From assembly GCF_018257515.1 (NCBI RefSeq), contig NZ_JAERJR010000022.1, positions 1 to 46,930 on the forward strand: a stretch of DNA of 46,930 nt, given 5' to 3'. The notes below the pieces were generated by a model. It worked only from the letters and a program-made list of their open reading frames with translations, had not been told where the DNA came from and searched no databases. Positions 23,736 to 31,588 of this stretch are shown here, one piece after another. Source of the DNA: Tatumella sp. JGM118 (GTDB lineage Bacteria; Pseudomonadota; Gammaproteobacteria; Enterobacterales; Enterobacteriaceae). Both the position numbers and the translations under genes were made by a program. The stretch's first letter is position 1. Each line of letters begins with the position of its first letter.

Positions 23736-24731
23736 TCACGCCGACTCCCGGATCAGTAGCGGGCAAGGGATCCGTTGCGGGCCATGGGTCTGTCGCCCTT
23801 CAATGATGTGCAGGGCGGCTTCCCTGCCCAGGGTCTCGTGGGGAAGCTGGACCGTGGTCAGTGATGGCAGGAAAAGGTGCCCCACTCCCACCAGATTATC
23901 AAAGCCCAGCACCGCAACATCCTGCGGGATCCTCAGCCCGCGGGCCAGCAGGATCTGATAGGCCACAAAAGCCGCACGATCATTACCGCAGACCAGCACA
24001 TCAAACAATGGACGGCCTTCCCGCAGGTAAGGTTCCAGGATAGCAACCAGATCCGTGCCATACTGATCGCCCCTGGCCATATAATATTGCGCGACCGGCC
24101 CAATCTCCAGACCAGCAGCTTTCCAGGCATCTTCAAATCCCTGCCGTCTGGGGCCGGTGGCAGGTGCGCCTTCCGGCAACCAGACACAGAGCGGACGCCG
24201 GTAACCGGCACGGATCAGATAGTCGGTTGCGTCATACTGAGCGTGGTAATCATCGGGAATATAAGCCGGCAGTGCAGGATCGGTGCTTAGACAATTTGCC
24301 AGTACCATATTTTTGTCCCGCAGCGATGACGGAATCGTCACCTGCCGTAAGCCCATGGTGGTATAGATGATACCATCCGGCCGGTGTGATAATAGCTGAC
24401 GGGTCGCCCGTGCTGCATCCCTATCGGAAAATATGTTGATCAGAAAACAATTCCAGCCAGCCTCAATGGCGGTCTGCTCAATGGCCAGTAAGATATCCAC
24501 AGAGAAAGGGGTGGTAGCGGTATCCTGCGCCAGTACCGCCAGTGTCGAGGGATGACGTCCCTTACCGCGCATTTTTCGCGCAGAGAGGTCCGGAACATAG
24601 TTCAGGGCTTCAATGGCCCGGGAGACTTTTTCCCGCGTATCCTGCCGTACCGAATCACTGTTATTAATAACCCGTGAAACTGTCATCATTGAGACACCGG
24701 CAAGGCGCGCAACATCTTTTAATGAAACCAT
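23736..24731 (-). CDS. LacI family regulator next to the GH32 gene
   Basis: A 331-residue LacI/GalR repressor with an HTH at residues ~3-25 (LKDVARLAGVSMMTVSRVIN), hinge LNYVPDLSARKMRGKG, and an effector domain with AVLAQDTATTPFS, DGIIYTTMG, VLVCGNDRAAFVAYQIL and the LGFDNLVGVG turn. It faces the GH32 gene tail to tail. Three 12-bp palindromes of the xTTAACGTTAAx type, two before the GH32 gene and one at 24946-24957 upstream of a small lipoprotein gene, are its likely targets. Sucrose or fructoside control would fit GH32 homology but is inferred. Confidence 0.85.
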   Translation of the reverse strand: MVSLKDVARLAGVSMMTVSRVINNSDSVRQDTREKVSRAIEALNYVPDLSARKMRGKGRHPSTLAVLAQDTATTPFSVDILLAIEQTAIEAGWNCFLINIFSDRDAARATRQLLSHRPDGIIYTTMGLRQVTIPSSLRDKNMVLANCLSTDPALPAYIPDDYHAQYDATDYLIRAGYRRPLCVWLPEGAPATGPRRQGFEDAWKAAGLEIGPVAQYYMARGDQYGTDLVAILEPYLREGRPLFDVLVCGNDRAAFVAYQILLARGLRIPQDVAVLGFDNLVGVGHLFLPSLTTVQLPHETLGREAALHIIEGRQTHGPQRIPCPLLIRESA

Positions 24732-24945
24732 AAACCATCCGCTCTTTGTCTGTTACGGGCACTTTAGCAAAACTCTCTGTGACTGTCTTGAATTGCCCCC
24801 TTCCCCCCTCCTTCCGGAGAGAGAGGTTCGTCAACACTCCGCTATTATTCAAAGATTTCCGGAGCTGACAGGTTAAATATTTTGAAGTGATATTTTGCAG
24901 AATCATTAATAGTCAACTACGCTTTATTTGTATTTATCAAAATTC

Positions 24946-24957
24946 ATTAACGTTAAT
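24946..24957. promoter_or_regulatory. Third LacI-type operator
   Basis: ATTAACGTTAAT shares the core TTAACGTTAA with the two GH32 operators. It lies 13 bp before the small lipoprotein gene and 215 bp upstream of the minus-strand lacI start. Confidence 0.65.
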
Positions 24958-24970
24958 TTAAGGGTGAGTT

Positions 24971-25141
24971 ATGATTACCAATGCCTCAAAAGGATTATTA
25001 GTACTGGTTGCACTGGCTGCGCTGGCTGGATGTCAGTATCACAGTGACGCCGTCGATCATGGCAGACCCGAAGCGCCAAGCGGACAATCCGTCCCTGGTG
25101 GTCCTCTGGGTCACGGCCCTGCCGGCGGACCTCAGGCCTGA
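24971..25141 (+). CDS. Small predicted lipoprotein, 56 residues
   Basis: A short gene with a basic N-terminus (MITNASKG), a hydrophobic core (LLVLVALAALAGC) and a lipobox LAGC with Cys21, so the mature lipoprotein is ~36 residues: QYHSDAVDHGRPEAP, then a Gly/Pro/His-rich end (GGPLGHGPAGGPQA). The start is preceded by GGGTGAG, and a factor-independent terminator follows directly. No family recognised. Expression is probably under the operator at 24946. Confidence 0.7.
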   Translation: MITNASKGLLVLVALAALAGCQYHSDAVDHGRPEAPSGQSVPGGPLGHGPAGGPQA

Positions 25142-25146
25142 TTTAT

Positions 25147-25177
25147 CCGGAGCCTTTACGGGCTCCGGTCTTTCTTT
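25147..25177 (+). terminator. Terminator of the small lipoprotein gene
   Basis: CCGGAGCC / GGCTCCGG stem with a 6-nt loop (25147-25168), then TCTTTCTTT. Confidence 0.75.
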
Positions 25178-25678
25178 GGGAGCCTTATGGGTGCTCAGTA
25201 CCCTGCCAGGCAGACACTGCCCTCTCCCCTGCCCCAACGCGATAAAACCTATGCCTAAGAGAAACTCATCACCCTGTTTTTCTTCCTGCTAAAGATTATT
25301 TTTACTTACTGTTGCAGTCAGGAAAATAAAATAATCTGCAACCCTGGTTAAAATAAAAAAACCAATGAATACTGATCGTATCATCGGGTCTGCCTATTGT
25401 AGCTCCGTTGACAATGACTCCCCCCCGAAAGAAAATATCGCCTCTTTCATTCCCGGATTTAATGTCTGGCTGCCTTACTAAAAGAGCAACGCACCGTCTG
25501 CAGACAGTTATTTTCATCCGGTCAGTGACTATTATTATCGTCAGAATATCAGACCACCGCCCCGGATATTTTCGGCGTATATACCTTAGCAGGCTATTTT
25601 TATGATTTTCTCCGTCCATTGTCATCGGGCACAGGGATTCCGTGCTGCGTATGAATTTTCTGTGGGCCTTATATCTGC
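25178..25678. other. Intergenic stretch upstream of the yfiR-like gene
   Basis: About 500 bp with no supported gene. The AT-rich part around 25310-25380 could hold a promoter. Overlapping short frames on both strands lack ribosome sites and family matches. Confidence 0.4.
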
Positions 25679-26257
25679 ATGATACAACCATTGAAAGTGC
25701 TGAGATCACGTGGCAGAAGGAATCTGCGAACCCACTCTCAGGAAAAAGTATTAACATCACTGTTACTGCTCTGCCTGCTGCTGCCTGAAGCAAAATCTGC
25801 AGAGGCTTCCTCCCCGGCAGCAGATACCACAGCGAACCGGATTGTCAGTGGTATTATTAGCTTTACCCACTGGCCCGGAAAAACGGGTCTGCCCAGACTC
25901 TGTGTGTTCTCTTCAGCAAAACATATCGCCTTTTCAGCAGATGCCGTAAATATGACGCCAGCCAGGTCATTCAATGTGACCTATATTACAGACTGGAAAA
26001 GCCGGCCAGACGTGCAATGTGACGCCATTTATTTCGGCCGTGAAACACCACGCCAGCAATCTGCGATTCTGGCAACCACTGCAGGTAAACCCACGCTGTC
26101 CATCGCTGAGAATAATCCGGAATGTATATCAGGAGCCGTTTTTTGCCTGCTGATGAATCAGACACCTCCCGCATTTTCAGTCAATCTTGACTCACTCTCC
26201 AGAAGCGGGGTCCGGGTCAGCCCTGATGTCTTGTTACTTTCCCGTAAAGGATACTGA
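25679..26257 (+). CDS. yfiR: YfiR family periplasmic regulator
   Basis: A 192-residue YfiR (DUF4154) protein. In Pseudomonas and E. coli YfiR is a periplasmic repressor of the diguanylate cyclase YfiN. A signal peptide is visible (VLTSLLLLCLLLPEAKSAEA, residues ~24-43) after an unusually long hydrophilic start; the exact initiation codon is uncertain. Cysteines in LCVF, QCDAIYFG and PECISGAVFCLLMN match the family's redox disulfides. The end LDSLSRSGVRVSPDVLLLS is typical. The stop overlaps the next gene region, and it is the first gene of a yfiR-dgcN-yfiB type operon. Confidence 0.82.
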   Translation: MIQPLKVLRSRGRRNLRTHSQEKVLTSLLLLCLLLPEAKSAEASSPAADTTANRIVSGIISFTHWPGKTGLPRLCVFSSAKHIAFSADAVNMTPARSFNVTYITDWKSRPDVQCDAIYFGRETPRQQSAILATTAGKPTLSIAENNPECISGAVFCLLMNQTPPAFSVNLDSLSRSGVRVSPDVLLLSRKGY

Positions 26258-26261
26258 TGTC

Positions 26262-27479
26262 ATGGATTACGATAAAAGCAGAAAGGACAAAGCATCACTG
26301 ATTTACCGGCTTCGTAAAGTCAGTGCAATTAATGCCACCTTGATCCTGTTTTTTTGCTGGTTATTTCTGTTCTCGACATCCATTTTGTTTATTAAACGCT
26401 ATGAAGTCAGAAACCTTGAACTGATCTCCACCATTCTGAGTAGCAGTCTGACGGCCAGTGTGGTTTTTGAAGATTCGCACGACGCCACGATAAAAATTGC
26501 ACAATCCGGAGTCAGAGGGATGTTCAGCTGCGCCGTACTGACCACGGATAAGAATACGGTGATCGCTCAATGGGGAAATATTACGGAACAGGGAACGGGT
26601 AACCGGTTAGACAACCTGATTCGGCAATGGATTTTCTCTGCCCCTCTGGTCAATGATATTGTGCATGCCAACAAAATTGTGGGGCATTTAACCATCACCG
26701 GTAACGTCAATGCGGTTGTCGATTTTATAAAATACTCGGTGATCATTCTGCTGACAGGAATTGTCTTTGTCATCTCAGCATCAGCCTTTGTCAGTCAGCG
26801 GTTGCACAAAGGCATTGTTAATTCGCTAAGGAATATTACCTTTCTGATCCATAACATTATTAAGTCCGGCGATTTTTCCCGCCGGGTCCCGCCAATAGAA
26901 ATCAAAGAATTTAATATTTTATCTAATGACATCAACAAATTACTTTCAGAAATACAATCACTTCAGGCCTCATTGCTAAGTGAAAATCAGTCGCTGGCAG
27001 ATAAAGTTCTGAAAGATCCTCTGACCGGTATCTACAACCGTTCGGCGTTCATCATCCATTTGCAACAGCTGATCAGCAAAGCAGAACATGAACGCTTTGT
27101 TTTATTATTTATTGATAGTGATCGTTTTAAATATATCAATGACAACTGGGGGCATGGTGCCGGGGATGAGGTACTGAAAGCCGTGAGCCAGCGTTTAAGC
27201 CAGTTTGAAGCAGAAAATGATATGGTCGCCAGAATAGGGGGTGATGAATTCGCCATGCTGATGACAAACCTGACCACAGAGCCCCAGGTCAGCAGTTTAT
27301 TAAAGAAGATCGCCGAAGAAATATCCAGACCGATTATCCTGCACAACGGTGTGAACATAAACACCTCGGTGACGATTGGTTATACCTGGTCACACGCATC
27401 GGATACCGAGAAAGATATTATCGAACGGGCGGATATCAATATGTACAAAAATAAAAAACACAAAAGAGGGATCCCATGA
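26262..27479 (+). CDS. dgcN: Diguanylate cyclase DgcN/YfiN-like
   Basis: A 405-residue inner-membrane diguanylate cyclase that makes cyclic di-GMP. Order: short N-terminus, transmembrane helix ~21-41 (INATLILFFCWLFLFSTSIL), a periplasmic sensor region (~42-160) with YEVRNLELISTILSSSLTAS, a second helix (~165-190, IILLTGIVFVISASAFV), a HAMP-like linker, then the GGDEF domain from DPLTGIYNRSAF with RIGGDEFAML as active site. The ATG at 26262 fits a start 4 bp after the yfiR stop; an earlier frame start exists. The product's activity would be held down by YfiR and relieved by YfiB. The next gene overlaps by 4 nt. Confidence 0.88.
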   Translation: MDYDKSRKDKASLIYRLRKVSAINATLILFFCWLFLFSTSILFIKRYEVRNLELISTILSSSLTASVVFEDSHDATIKIAQSGVRGMFSCAVLTTDKNTVIAQWGNITEQGTGNRLDNLIRQWIFSAPLVNDIVHANKIVGHLTITGNVNAVVDFIKYSVIILLTGIVFVISASAFVSQRLHKGIVNSLRNITFLIHNIIKSGDFSRRVPPIEIKEFNILSNDINKLLSEIQSLQASLLSENQSLADKVLKDPLTGIYNRSAFIIHLQQLISKAEHERFVLLFIDSDRFKYINDNWGHGAGDEVLKAVSQRLSQFEAENDMVARIGGDEFAMLMTNLTTEPQVSSLLKKIAEEISRPIILHNGVNINTSVTIGYTWSHASDTEKDIIERADINMYKNKKHKRGIP

Positions 27480-27952
27480 AAATAGCGTCTGTCTTACTCG
27501 TTTTATGTGTTCTTTGCACCGCCGGCTGTCAGTCTGGTGGGAAATTTACGACAGAACAGATAAAAGGGATGAAACAGGAAGGATTCAGTCAGCAGGGCGG
27601 GGACTGGTCATTGGGGTTGTCGGACAGGATCCTGTTCGGTATTAACGACTCAAAATTGACCGCGGAAAGTAAAACCAGTATTCATAAAATGGCGGCGAAT
27701 CTCTCTGCTCTTGGCATCAGGCATCTGCATATCTACGGGTATACCGATAACTATGGCGACGCGGCATACAATCAGCAGCTGTCACTAAAACGGGCTAACA
27801 CGGTGGCTGCACAATGGGCTGCCGGCGGCGGGATCCCTGAAGAAAATATCCTGACCCGGGGGATGGGCAAGAATAACCCCGTTGCCAGTAACCACACCCG
27901 TGACGGGCGGGCACAAAACCGTCGTGTGGCTATTATCATCTCCTCTCCCTGA
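27476..27952 (+). CDS. yfiB: YfiB family OmpA-like lipoprotein
   Basis: A 158-residue outer-membrane lipoprotein. Lipobox CTAGC with Cys18; then a linker TTEQIKGMKQEGF, and an OmpA-like peptidoglycan-binding domain (residues ~45-155) with RILFGINDSKL, IYGYTDNYGDAAYNQQLSLK, ILTRGMGKNNPVASN and DGRAQNRRVAI. In the YfiRNB system YfiB captures YfiR at the outer membrane and so activates YfiN. The ATGA overlap with the cyclase gene shows coupling. Confidence 0.88.
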   Translation: MKIASVLLVLCVLCTAGCQSGGKFTTEQIKGMKQEGFSQQGGDWSLGLSDRILFGINDSKLTAESKTSIHKMAANLSALGIRHLHIYGYTDNYGDAAYNQQLSLKRANTVAAQWAAGGGIPEENILTRGMGKNNPVASNHTRDGRAQNRRVAIIISSP

Positions 27953-27961
27953 CAGCCTCCT

Positions 27962-27987
27962 CTCCGGCACAGGTTTCAGTGCCGGAG
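27962..27987. other. Hairpin after yfiB
   Basis: A 9-bp stem CTCCGGCAC / GTGCCGGAG with an 8-nt loop lies 10 bp after the yfiB stop. It lacks a T run, so termination may be partial or Rho-assisted. Confidence 0.55.
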
Positions 27988-28298
27988 AGAGGTGACTCAG
28001 CGGGTTATCCGGGAAGATTTGCGCGGCTCAGGGTCGCATTCCGGCACCCCCCTCCACATCAAACCCGCCCCGTTACCGCACTATCCTCCTCGCCGGGGCA
28101 CCTGCGAAGATAGCCCTGCCCCGTTTTTTCTGCTCCTGCGATACAAAGAGTCTGGTCTGTCAGTTTCTGTCCGGATGGCATCAACACTGAAGACCGATAC
28201 GATGCATGGCCCCCTGGGGCAGACGCCGTTCTGCGGGTAATATCTTTACTCAAAGTATGCTGCTGAGGACGGCGGCCAGGCCGGGCATTTACCGGGTG
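27988..28298. other. Intergenic stretch between convergent genes
   Basis: About 310 bp without a supported gene. Confidence 0.4.
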
Positions 28299-28913
28299 TC
28301 AGGATGATTGTTCAGCTTCCCCGCAGAAGGAGATTTCATCCGCGGTCACTTTCTCTGCCCGGAATTGTTTTAACAGTTCCGCGACCAGAGGGAACGTCAC
28401 CACACCGTCGCTCCCCTGAAAGTGGCCATGTTCAGGTAATCCGTAAAAACGGGCCGCTAATTGCTGACTCAGTCGTAACGAATATTCGGCCGGGACGATA
28501 TCGTCATTCAGGGACGCGATCACTGCACGTTGTTTGATCCGGCGGATCACGGAAGTGCCGTTGACGGGGGTGCGGGTAAAAGCACTGAGTGCTTCCAGCC
28601 CCGGCACCGGTTCGCTGAACCCGGCAACCAGTAATATCCCTCCGGCCGGGGCTTGCGGATGACGTTGGGTCAGATAATTCAGCAATGTTATACATCCCAG
28701 ACTGTGCCCGATAAGCCAGGTATCTTCATCCGGCTCGCCGATATCTTCTTCCAGTGCAGAAAGCCAGGCGTCAGGGTCCGGCGTATGTGAAGCCGGTAAC
28801 CGACAGACAGTCACGGCAACACCTGCCTGCGCCATCTGCTGTTTCAGCCAGTCAAACCAGTGGTGTTCAGGTGCAGCCATATATCCGTGCACGATAAACA
28901 GTCGTGATGCCAT
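28299..28913 (-). CDS. RBBP9/YdeN family alpha/beta hydrolase
   Basis: A 204-residue small serine hydrolase. The start MASRLFIVHGYMAAPEHHWFD has the oxyanion HG region; the nucleophile elbow is GHSLGC (Ser near residue 70); the Asp is likely in SLNDDIVP, and the His in EHGHFQ, so a full Ser-Asp-His triad is present. Length fits the RBBP9/YdeN group. Substrate unknown. Single gene, in its own transcription unit. Confidence 0.8.
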   Translation of the reverse strand: MASRLFIVHGYMAAPEHHWFDWLKQQMAQAGVAVTVCRLPASHTPDPDAWLSALEEDIGEPDEDTWLIGHSLGCITLLNYLTQRHPQAPAGGILLVAGFSEPVPGLEALSAFTRTPVNGTSVIRRIKQRAVIASLNDDIVPAEYSLRLSQQLAARFYGLPEHGHFQGSDGVVTFPLVAELLKQFRAEKVTADEISFCGEAEQSS

Positions 28914-29235
28914 ATCTCATTCTCCTCAAAAACCCTGGTTCGCAACGGCGGGGGCAGAATAGTTTGCAGCAGTCTGTCTCCCGCGCAAGACTTTCGCAAC
29001 ATGAAAAATAAGCAAAGCATACAACCAAAAGAGATTACCGCAGCCTGTCACGGTAGTGACCCGCAAGAGTAAGCAGGGGGATGAGAACAGTGCGGATAAA
29101 CGATTATCCGCCAGTATCGGGACGGATGACCGGGTCTTGCCGGAAACTGCCGTCGCCCTGCACCGCCGCTCTACCGTACCGGGTCCCGGGACCGGATAAC
29201 CGCCCCGGAACCGGGCGGCAACAGGACGCCAGCGA
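28914..29235. other. Intergenic stretch
   Basis: About 320 bp with no supported gene. A GC-rich inverted repeat (CCGCCC / GGGCGG near 29201-29219) lies just after the permease stop in the minus direction and could be its transcript end. Confidence 0.35.
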
Positions 29236-30018
29236 TTATTTTATTCGTTCACGTTTTGCTGTTTGCATAAAACACAGCAAAGGTACCGGCAGCGTGACCA
29301 GCAGCAGGATCCATACCAGGGTATACACAGCATCCACACCATCATTCTGCAGATTAGTATAGAGTTTTACCGGCATTCCCTGCGGGAAATAGGCAAAAAT
29401 CATCACGATACCAAACTCCCCCACCGCCCTGACCCAGGCCAGCGCAACCGCCGATGCCAGCCCTGAAGCCGATAACGGCAAAACCAGAAGCCGGAAGCGC
29501 TGAAATGGCCCGGCCCCCAGGGTTCTGCCGGCTTCCAGAATCGCGGCCGGTACGGCCGAGAAAGCCGAACGAGCAGTGACAATAAAATAAGGTAAACCGC
29601 CATAAATCTGCGCCAGTAAAAATGCCAGCGGGTTATTCACCAGTGTCACCCCCACTGCCGCCAGCCATTGGCCCGGCAAACTGTAAGGCCCCAGGGCAGA
29701 GATCAGTAATATCCCCATGGCCAGGGGCGGGGTCATCAGTGGCAGTAACACCAGCAACTCCGCGATACGGCGGATCCCCCCGCCACGGACCGATGTTGCC
29801 AGCCACCAGGCGAGAGGTAAGCCGATGATCACAATCAGCAATAATGCCAGTAAGCCGTAGCCTATCGAGACCATGACGGCATGACTGTCGCCATAGGCGA
29901 GACTAAAGTGTCTCCAGGGGGTGATCCCCAGTAAGGTTGCAAACGGCAATGCCAGCAAAAACAGCGCCGGCAAAGCCAGCACCGGTAGCAGTGACAACCG
30001 CGGGGTCAGTAATTTCAT
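29236..30018 (-). CDS. Molybdate-type ABC transporter permease
   Basis: A 260-residue inner-membrane permease of the ModB/sulfate-type binding-protein-dependent group, with about six hydrophobic helices beginning LLPVLALPALFLLALPF. The EAA loop that docks the ATPase is visible as EAGRTLGAGPFQRFRLLVLP (residues ~165-184). It follows the binding-protein gene by 8 nt in one operon, under a ModE-type operator. No ATP-binding subunit is encoded in the window's vicinity, so the system must borrow one or be incomplete. Confidence 0.8.
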   Translation of the reverse strand: MKLLTPRLSLLPVLALPALFLLALPFATLLGITPWRHFSLAYGDSHAVMVSIGYGLLALLLIVIIGLPLAWWLATSVRGGGIRRIAELLVLLPLMTPPLAMGILLISALGPYSLPGQWLAAVGVTLVNNPLAFLLAQIYGGLPYFIVTARSAFSAVPAAILEAGRTLGAGPFQRFRLLVLPLSASGLASAVALAWVRAVGEFGIVMIFAYFPQGMPVKLYTNLQNDGVDAVYTLVWILLLVTLPVPLLCFMQTAKRERIK

Positions 30019-30026
30019 GGATCAGA

Positions 30027-30947
30027 TCAGTAAAGGGCATTGCCTTTCGGACTGGCGTAACCGTTGGCTTGCAATAATTTCTGCCCCTGCGCGGATAGCA
30101 TGAAATCGACGAATTTCTGTCCCTGAGCCACACCGTCCGGCGCATTCTTCAGCACCGCCGCGTAATAGACCAGAGGCTGAGTGTGCAGCACTTTATCCTG
30201 CCCTTTGCTGTCTTTGATGGTAAAGCTGACATTGTCATACCACTGCTTCGCCATTTGCGGATTACTGAGGTTAATTTCGTCCGGGAGTTTGACATAAGGG
30301 AGTCGGGCGGAAATCACTTCGCTCTCATATCCGGCAGCCGCATCCACCTGACCACTGTCCAGACGCGTCAGTAAACCGCCTTCAAGGTTCACCTGACGGG
30401 GATTCTGTACCGAACCCATCACCTGATCCGCAATGCCTGGCTTCTGATAATATTTTTCAGCCAGTAACAGGGTAAAGACGATATTCTGCCCTTTCGGATC
30501 CAGATAAGGATCGGTACGGCCAAACTGCAGTCCCGGCGTCGCCAGTACATTTAACCAGCTTCCGTCCTGTTTCTTATTCGCGGCGGCAAACTCAGCGGCA
30601 TATTTACCTTTAGGGCTATAGGCAATGACCATACTGGTACTGGCGATCGGGACGGCATTATCGATCAGACCGGCATCCTTCAGTATCTGCATCGGGCCCG
30701 GGGTAATGGAGACAAAGACATCGGCGGTAATTTTATGGCTGGCCAGTAAGCGGGCCATCCCGTAAGCCCCCTGACCTTGTCCCTGATATTCACCTTTCTG
30801 CTGCTGTGCAAAGGCCGGCCCCAGGGCCTGGTCCATCACTTTCCCCATCGAGCCGGCGTAAGTGACACGGATATTTTCCGAGGCCAGTGCAGGAAGACTG
30901 ACCGACATAATAACGGCTAACGAACAGATTAATTTACCCTTAGACAT
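30027..30947 (-). CDS. ABC transporter substrate-binding protein, molybdate/tungstate-like
   Basis: A 306-residue periplasmic solute-binding protein. Start MSKGKLICSL at 30947 is chosen since it begins a clear signal peptide ending LPALASE; a longer upstream frame would spoil it. Domain marks: IRVTYAGSMGKVMDQALGPA, YGMARLLASHKITADVFVS, GRTDPYLDPKGQ and a C-terminal QKFVDFMLSAQGQKLLQANG. These resemble the ModA/WtpA group of oxyanion binders. The ModE-type site 16 bp upstream supports molybdate or tungstate as ligand. Confidence 0.8.
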   Translation of the reverse strand: MSKGKLICSLAVIMSVSLPALASENIRVTYAGSMGKVMDQALGPAFAQQQKGEYQGQGQGAYGMARLLASHKITADVFVSITPGPMQILKDAGLIDNAVPIASTSMVIAYSPKGKYAAEFAAANKKQDGSWLNVLATPGLQFGRTDPYLDPKGQNIVFTLLLAEKYYQKPGIADQVMGSVQNPRQVNLEGGLLTRLDSGQVDAAAGYESEVISARLPYVKLPDEINLSNPQMAKQWYDNVSFTIKDSKGQDKVLHTQPLVYYAAVLKNAPDGVAQGQKFVDFMLSAQGQKLLQANGYASPKGNALY

Positions 30948-30962
30948 CCCTTTTTTTCCTTC

Positions 30963-30986
30963 CGTTATATAATTAATTACATAACG
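30963..30986. promoter_or_regulatory. ModE box
   Basis: CGTTATAT - N8 - ACATAACG reproduces the half sites and 8-base spacing of the E. coli modABCD ModE operator as I recall it. It lies 16 bp upstream of the binding-protein start. ModE with molybdate would repress this operon. Confidence 0.8.
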
Positions 30987-31063
30987 ATTATCGGGAGGTT
31001 TTTCCGGAAATACAATCTGTTTATGCTTAATAATCGAACAGTGCGACAGAAGTTTATTCCGGG

Positions 31064-31507
31064 TCAATGTGTACTGCTGATATGTTTCCCTGTCAGCAGT
31101 GGCGCCTCTGAAACCGGCTGTTCAAGTTCTTTCAGAATACCGCAATCCCGGGTAGGCAAATTATCATGGCAAAACGCCTGTAACTCACTTAACTGCTTTT
31201 CCAGTTCCACCAGCTCGGTAATTCTCGCCTGCACATGCGAGCGATGTTCATCAATTAACTGATTAATCACTTCACACCCGGCTTCAGGCTGGCTACGGGC
31301 CTGCAACAGGCGCTTAATTTCATCCTGTGCCATATCCAGAGCGCGGCAGCGCCGGATAAACATCAGCGTTTCCAGATGCCGGTGCGTGTAGTCACGGTAA
31401 TTATTGGCCTGATCCCGAAGAGCCTCAGGTAGCAGCCCTTCCCGCTCATAGTAACGAATGGTTGCGACACTGCATAACGACTGTCTGGCAAGCTCACCAA
31501 TCCTCAT
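31064..31507 (-). CDS. cadR: MerR family Cd(II)/Pb(II) regulator CadR-like
   Basis: A 147-residue MerR-type metal sensor. HTH at residues 1-22 (MRIGELARQSLCSVATIRYY), typical EREGLLPEALRD, then a coiled dimerisation helix with VELEKQLSELQAFCHDN and the metal-binding end CGILKEL. Cys in EAGC, FCHD and RDCG match the CadR/PbrR pattern. It is divergent from the zntA-like pump with the operator between them, so it should activate the pump on metal binding. Confidence 0.88.
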   Translation of the reverse strand: MRIGELARQSLCSVATIRYYEREGLLPEALRDQANNYRDYTHRHLETLMFIRRCRALDMAQDEIKRLLQARSQPEAGCEVINQLIDEHRSHVQARITELVELEKQLSELQAFCHDNLPTRDCGILKELEQPVSEAPLLTGKHISSTH

Positions 31508-31524
31508 TTTTTTTCCTCCACCTC

Positions 31525-31557
31525 TTGACCCTATACTGGCTTCAGGGTTTTTACTGT
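31525..31557 (+). promoter_or_regulatory. MerR-type promoter of the zntA-like gene
   Basis: A -35 TTGACC at 31525 is followed by the dyad ACCCTATA...TTCAGGGT (31528-31548) in an extended 19-20 bp spacer before a weak -10 (TTTACT or TACTGT near 31550-31557). This long-spacer layout is the hallmark of MerR-activated metal promoters. Confidence 0.75.
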
Positions 31558-31588
31558 CATTACCAGGTTACACCCGATGGGATGAAAA

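Noticed and set aside
25302-25793. Minus-strand frame of 163 codons upstream of yfiR
   Set aside because: No family resemblance or ribosome site, and it overlaps the yfiR signal-peptide region in antisense.
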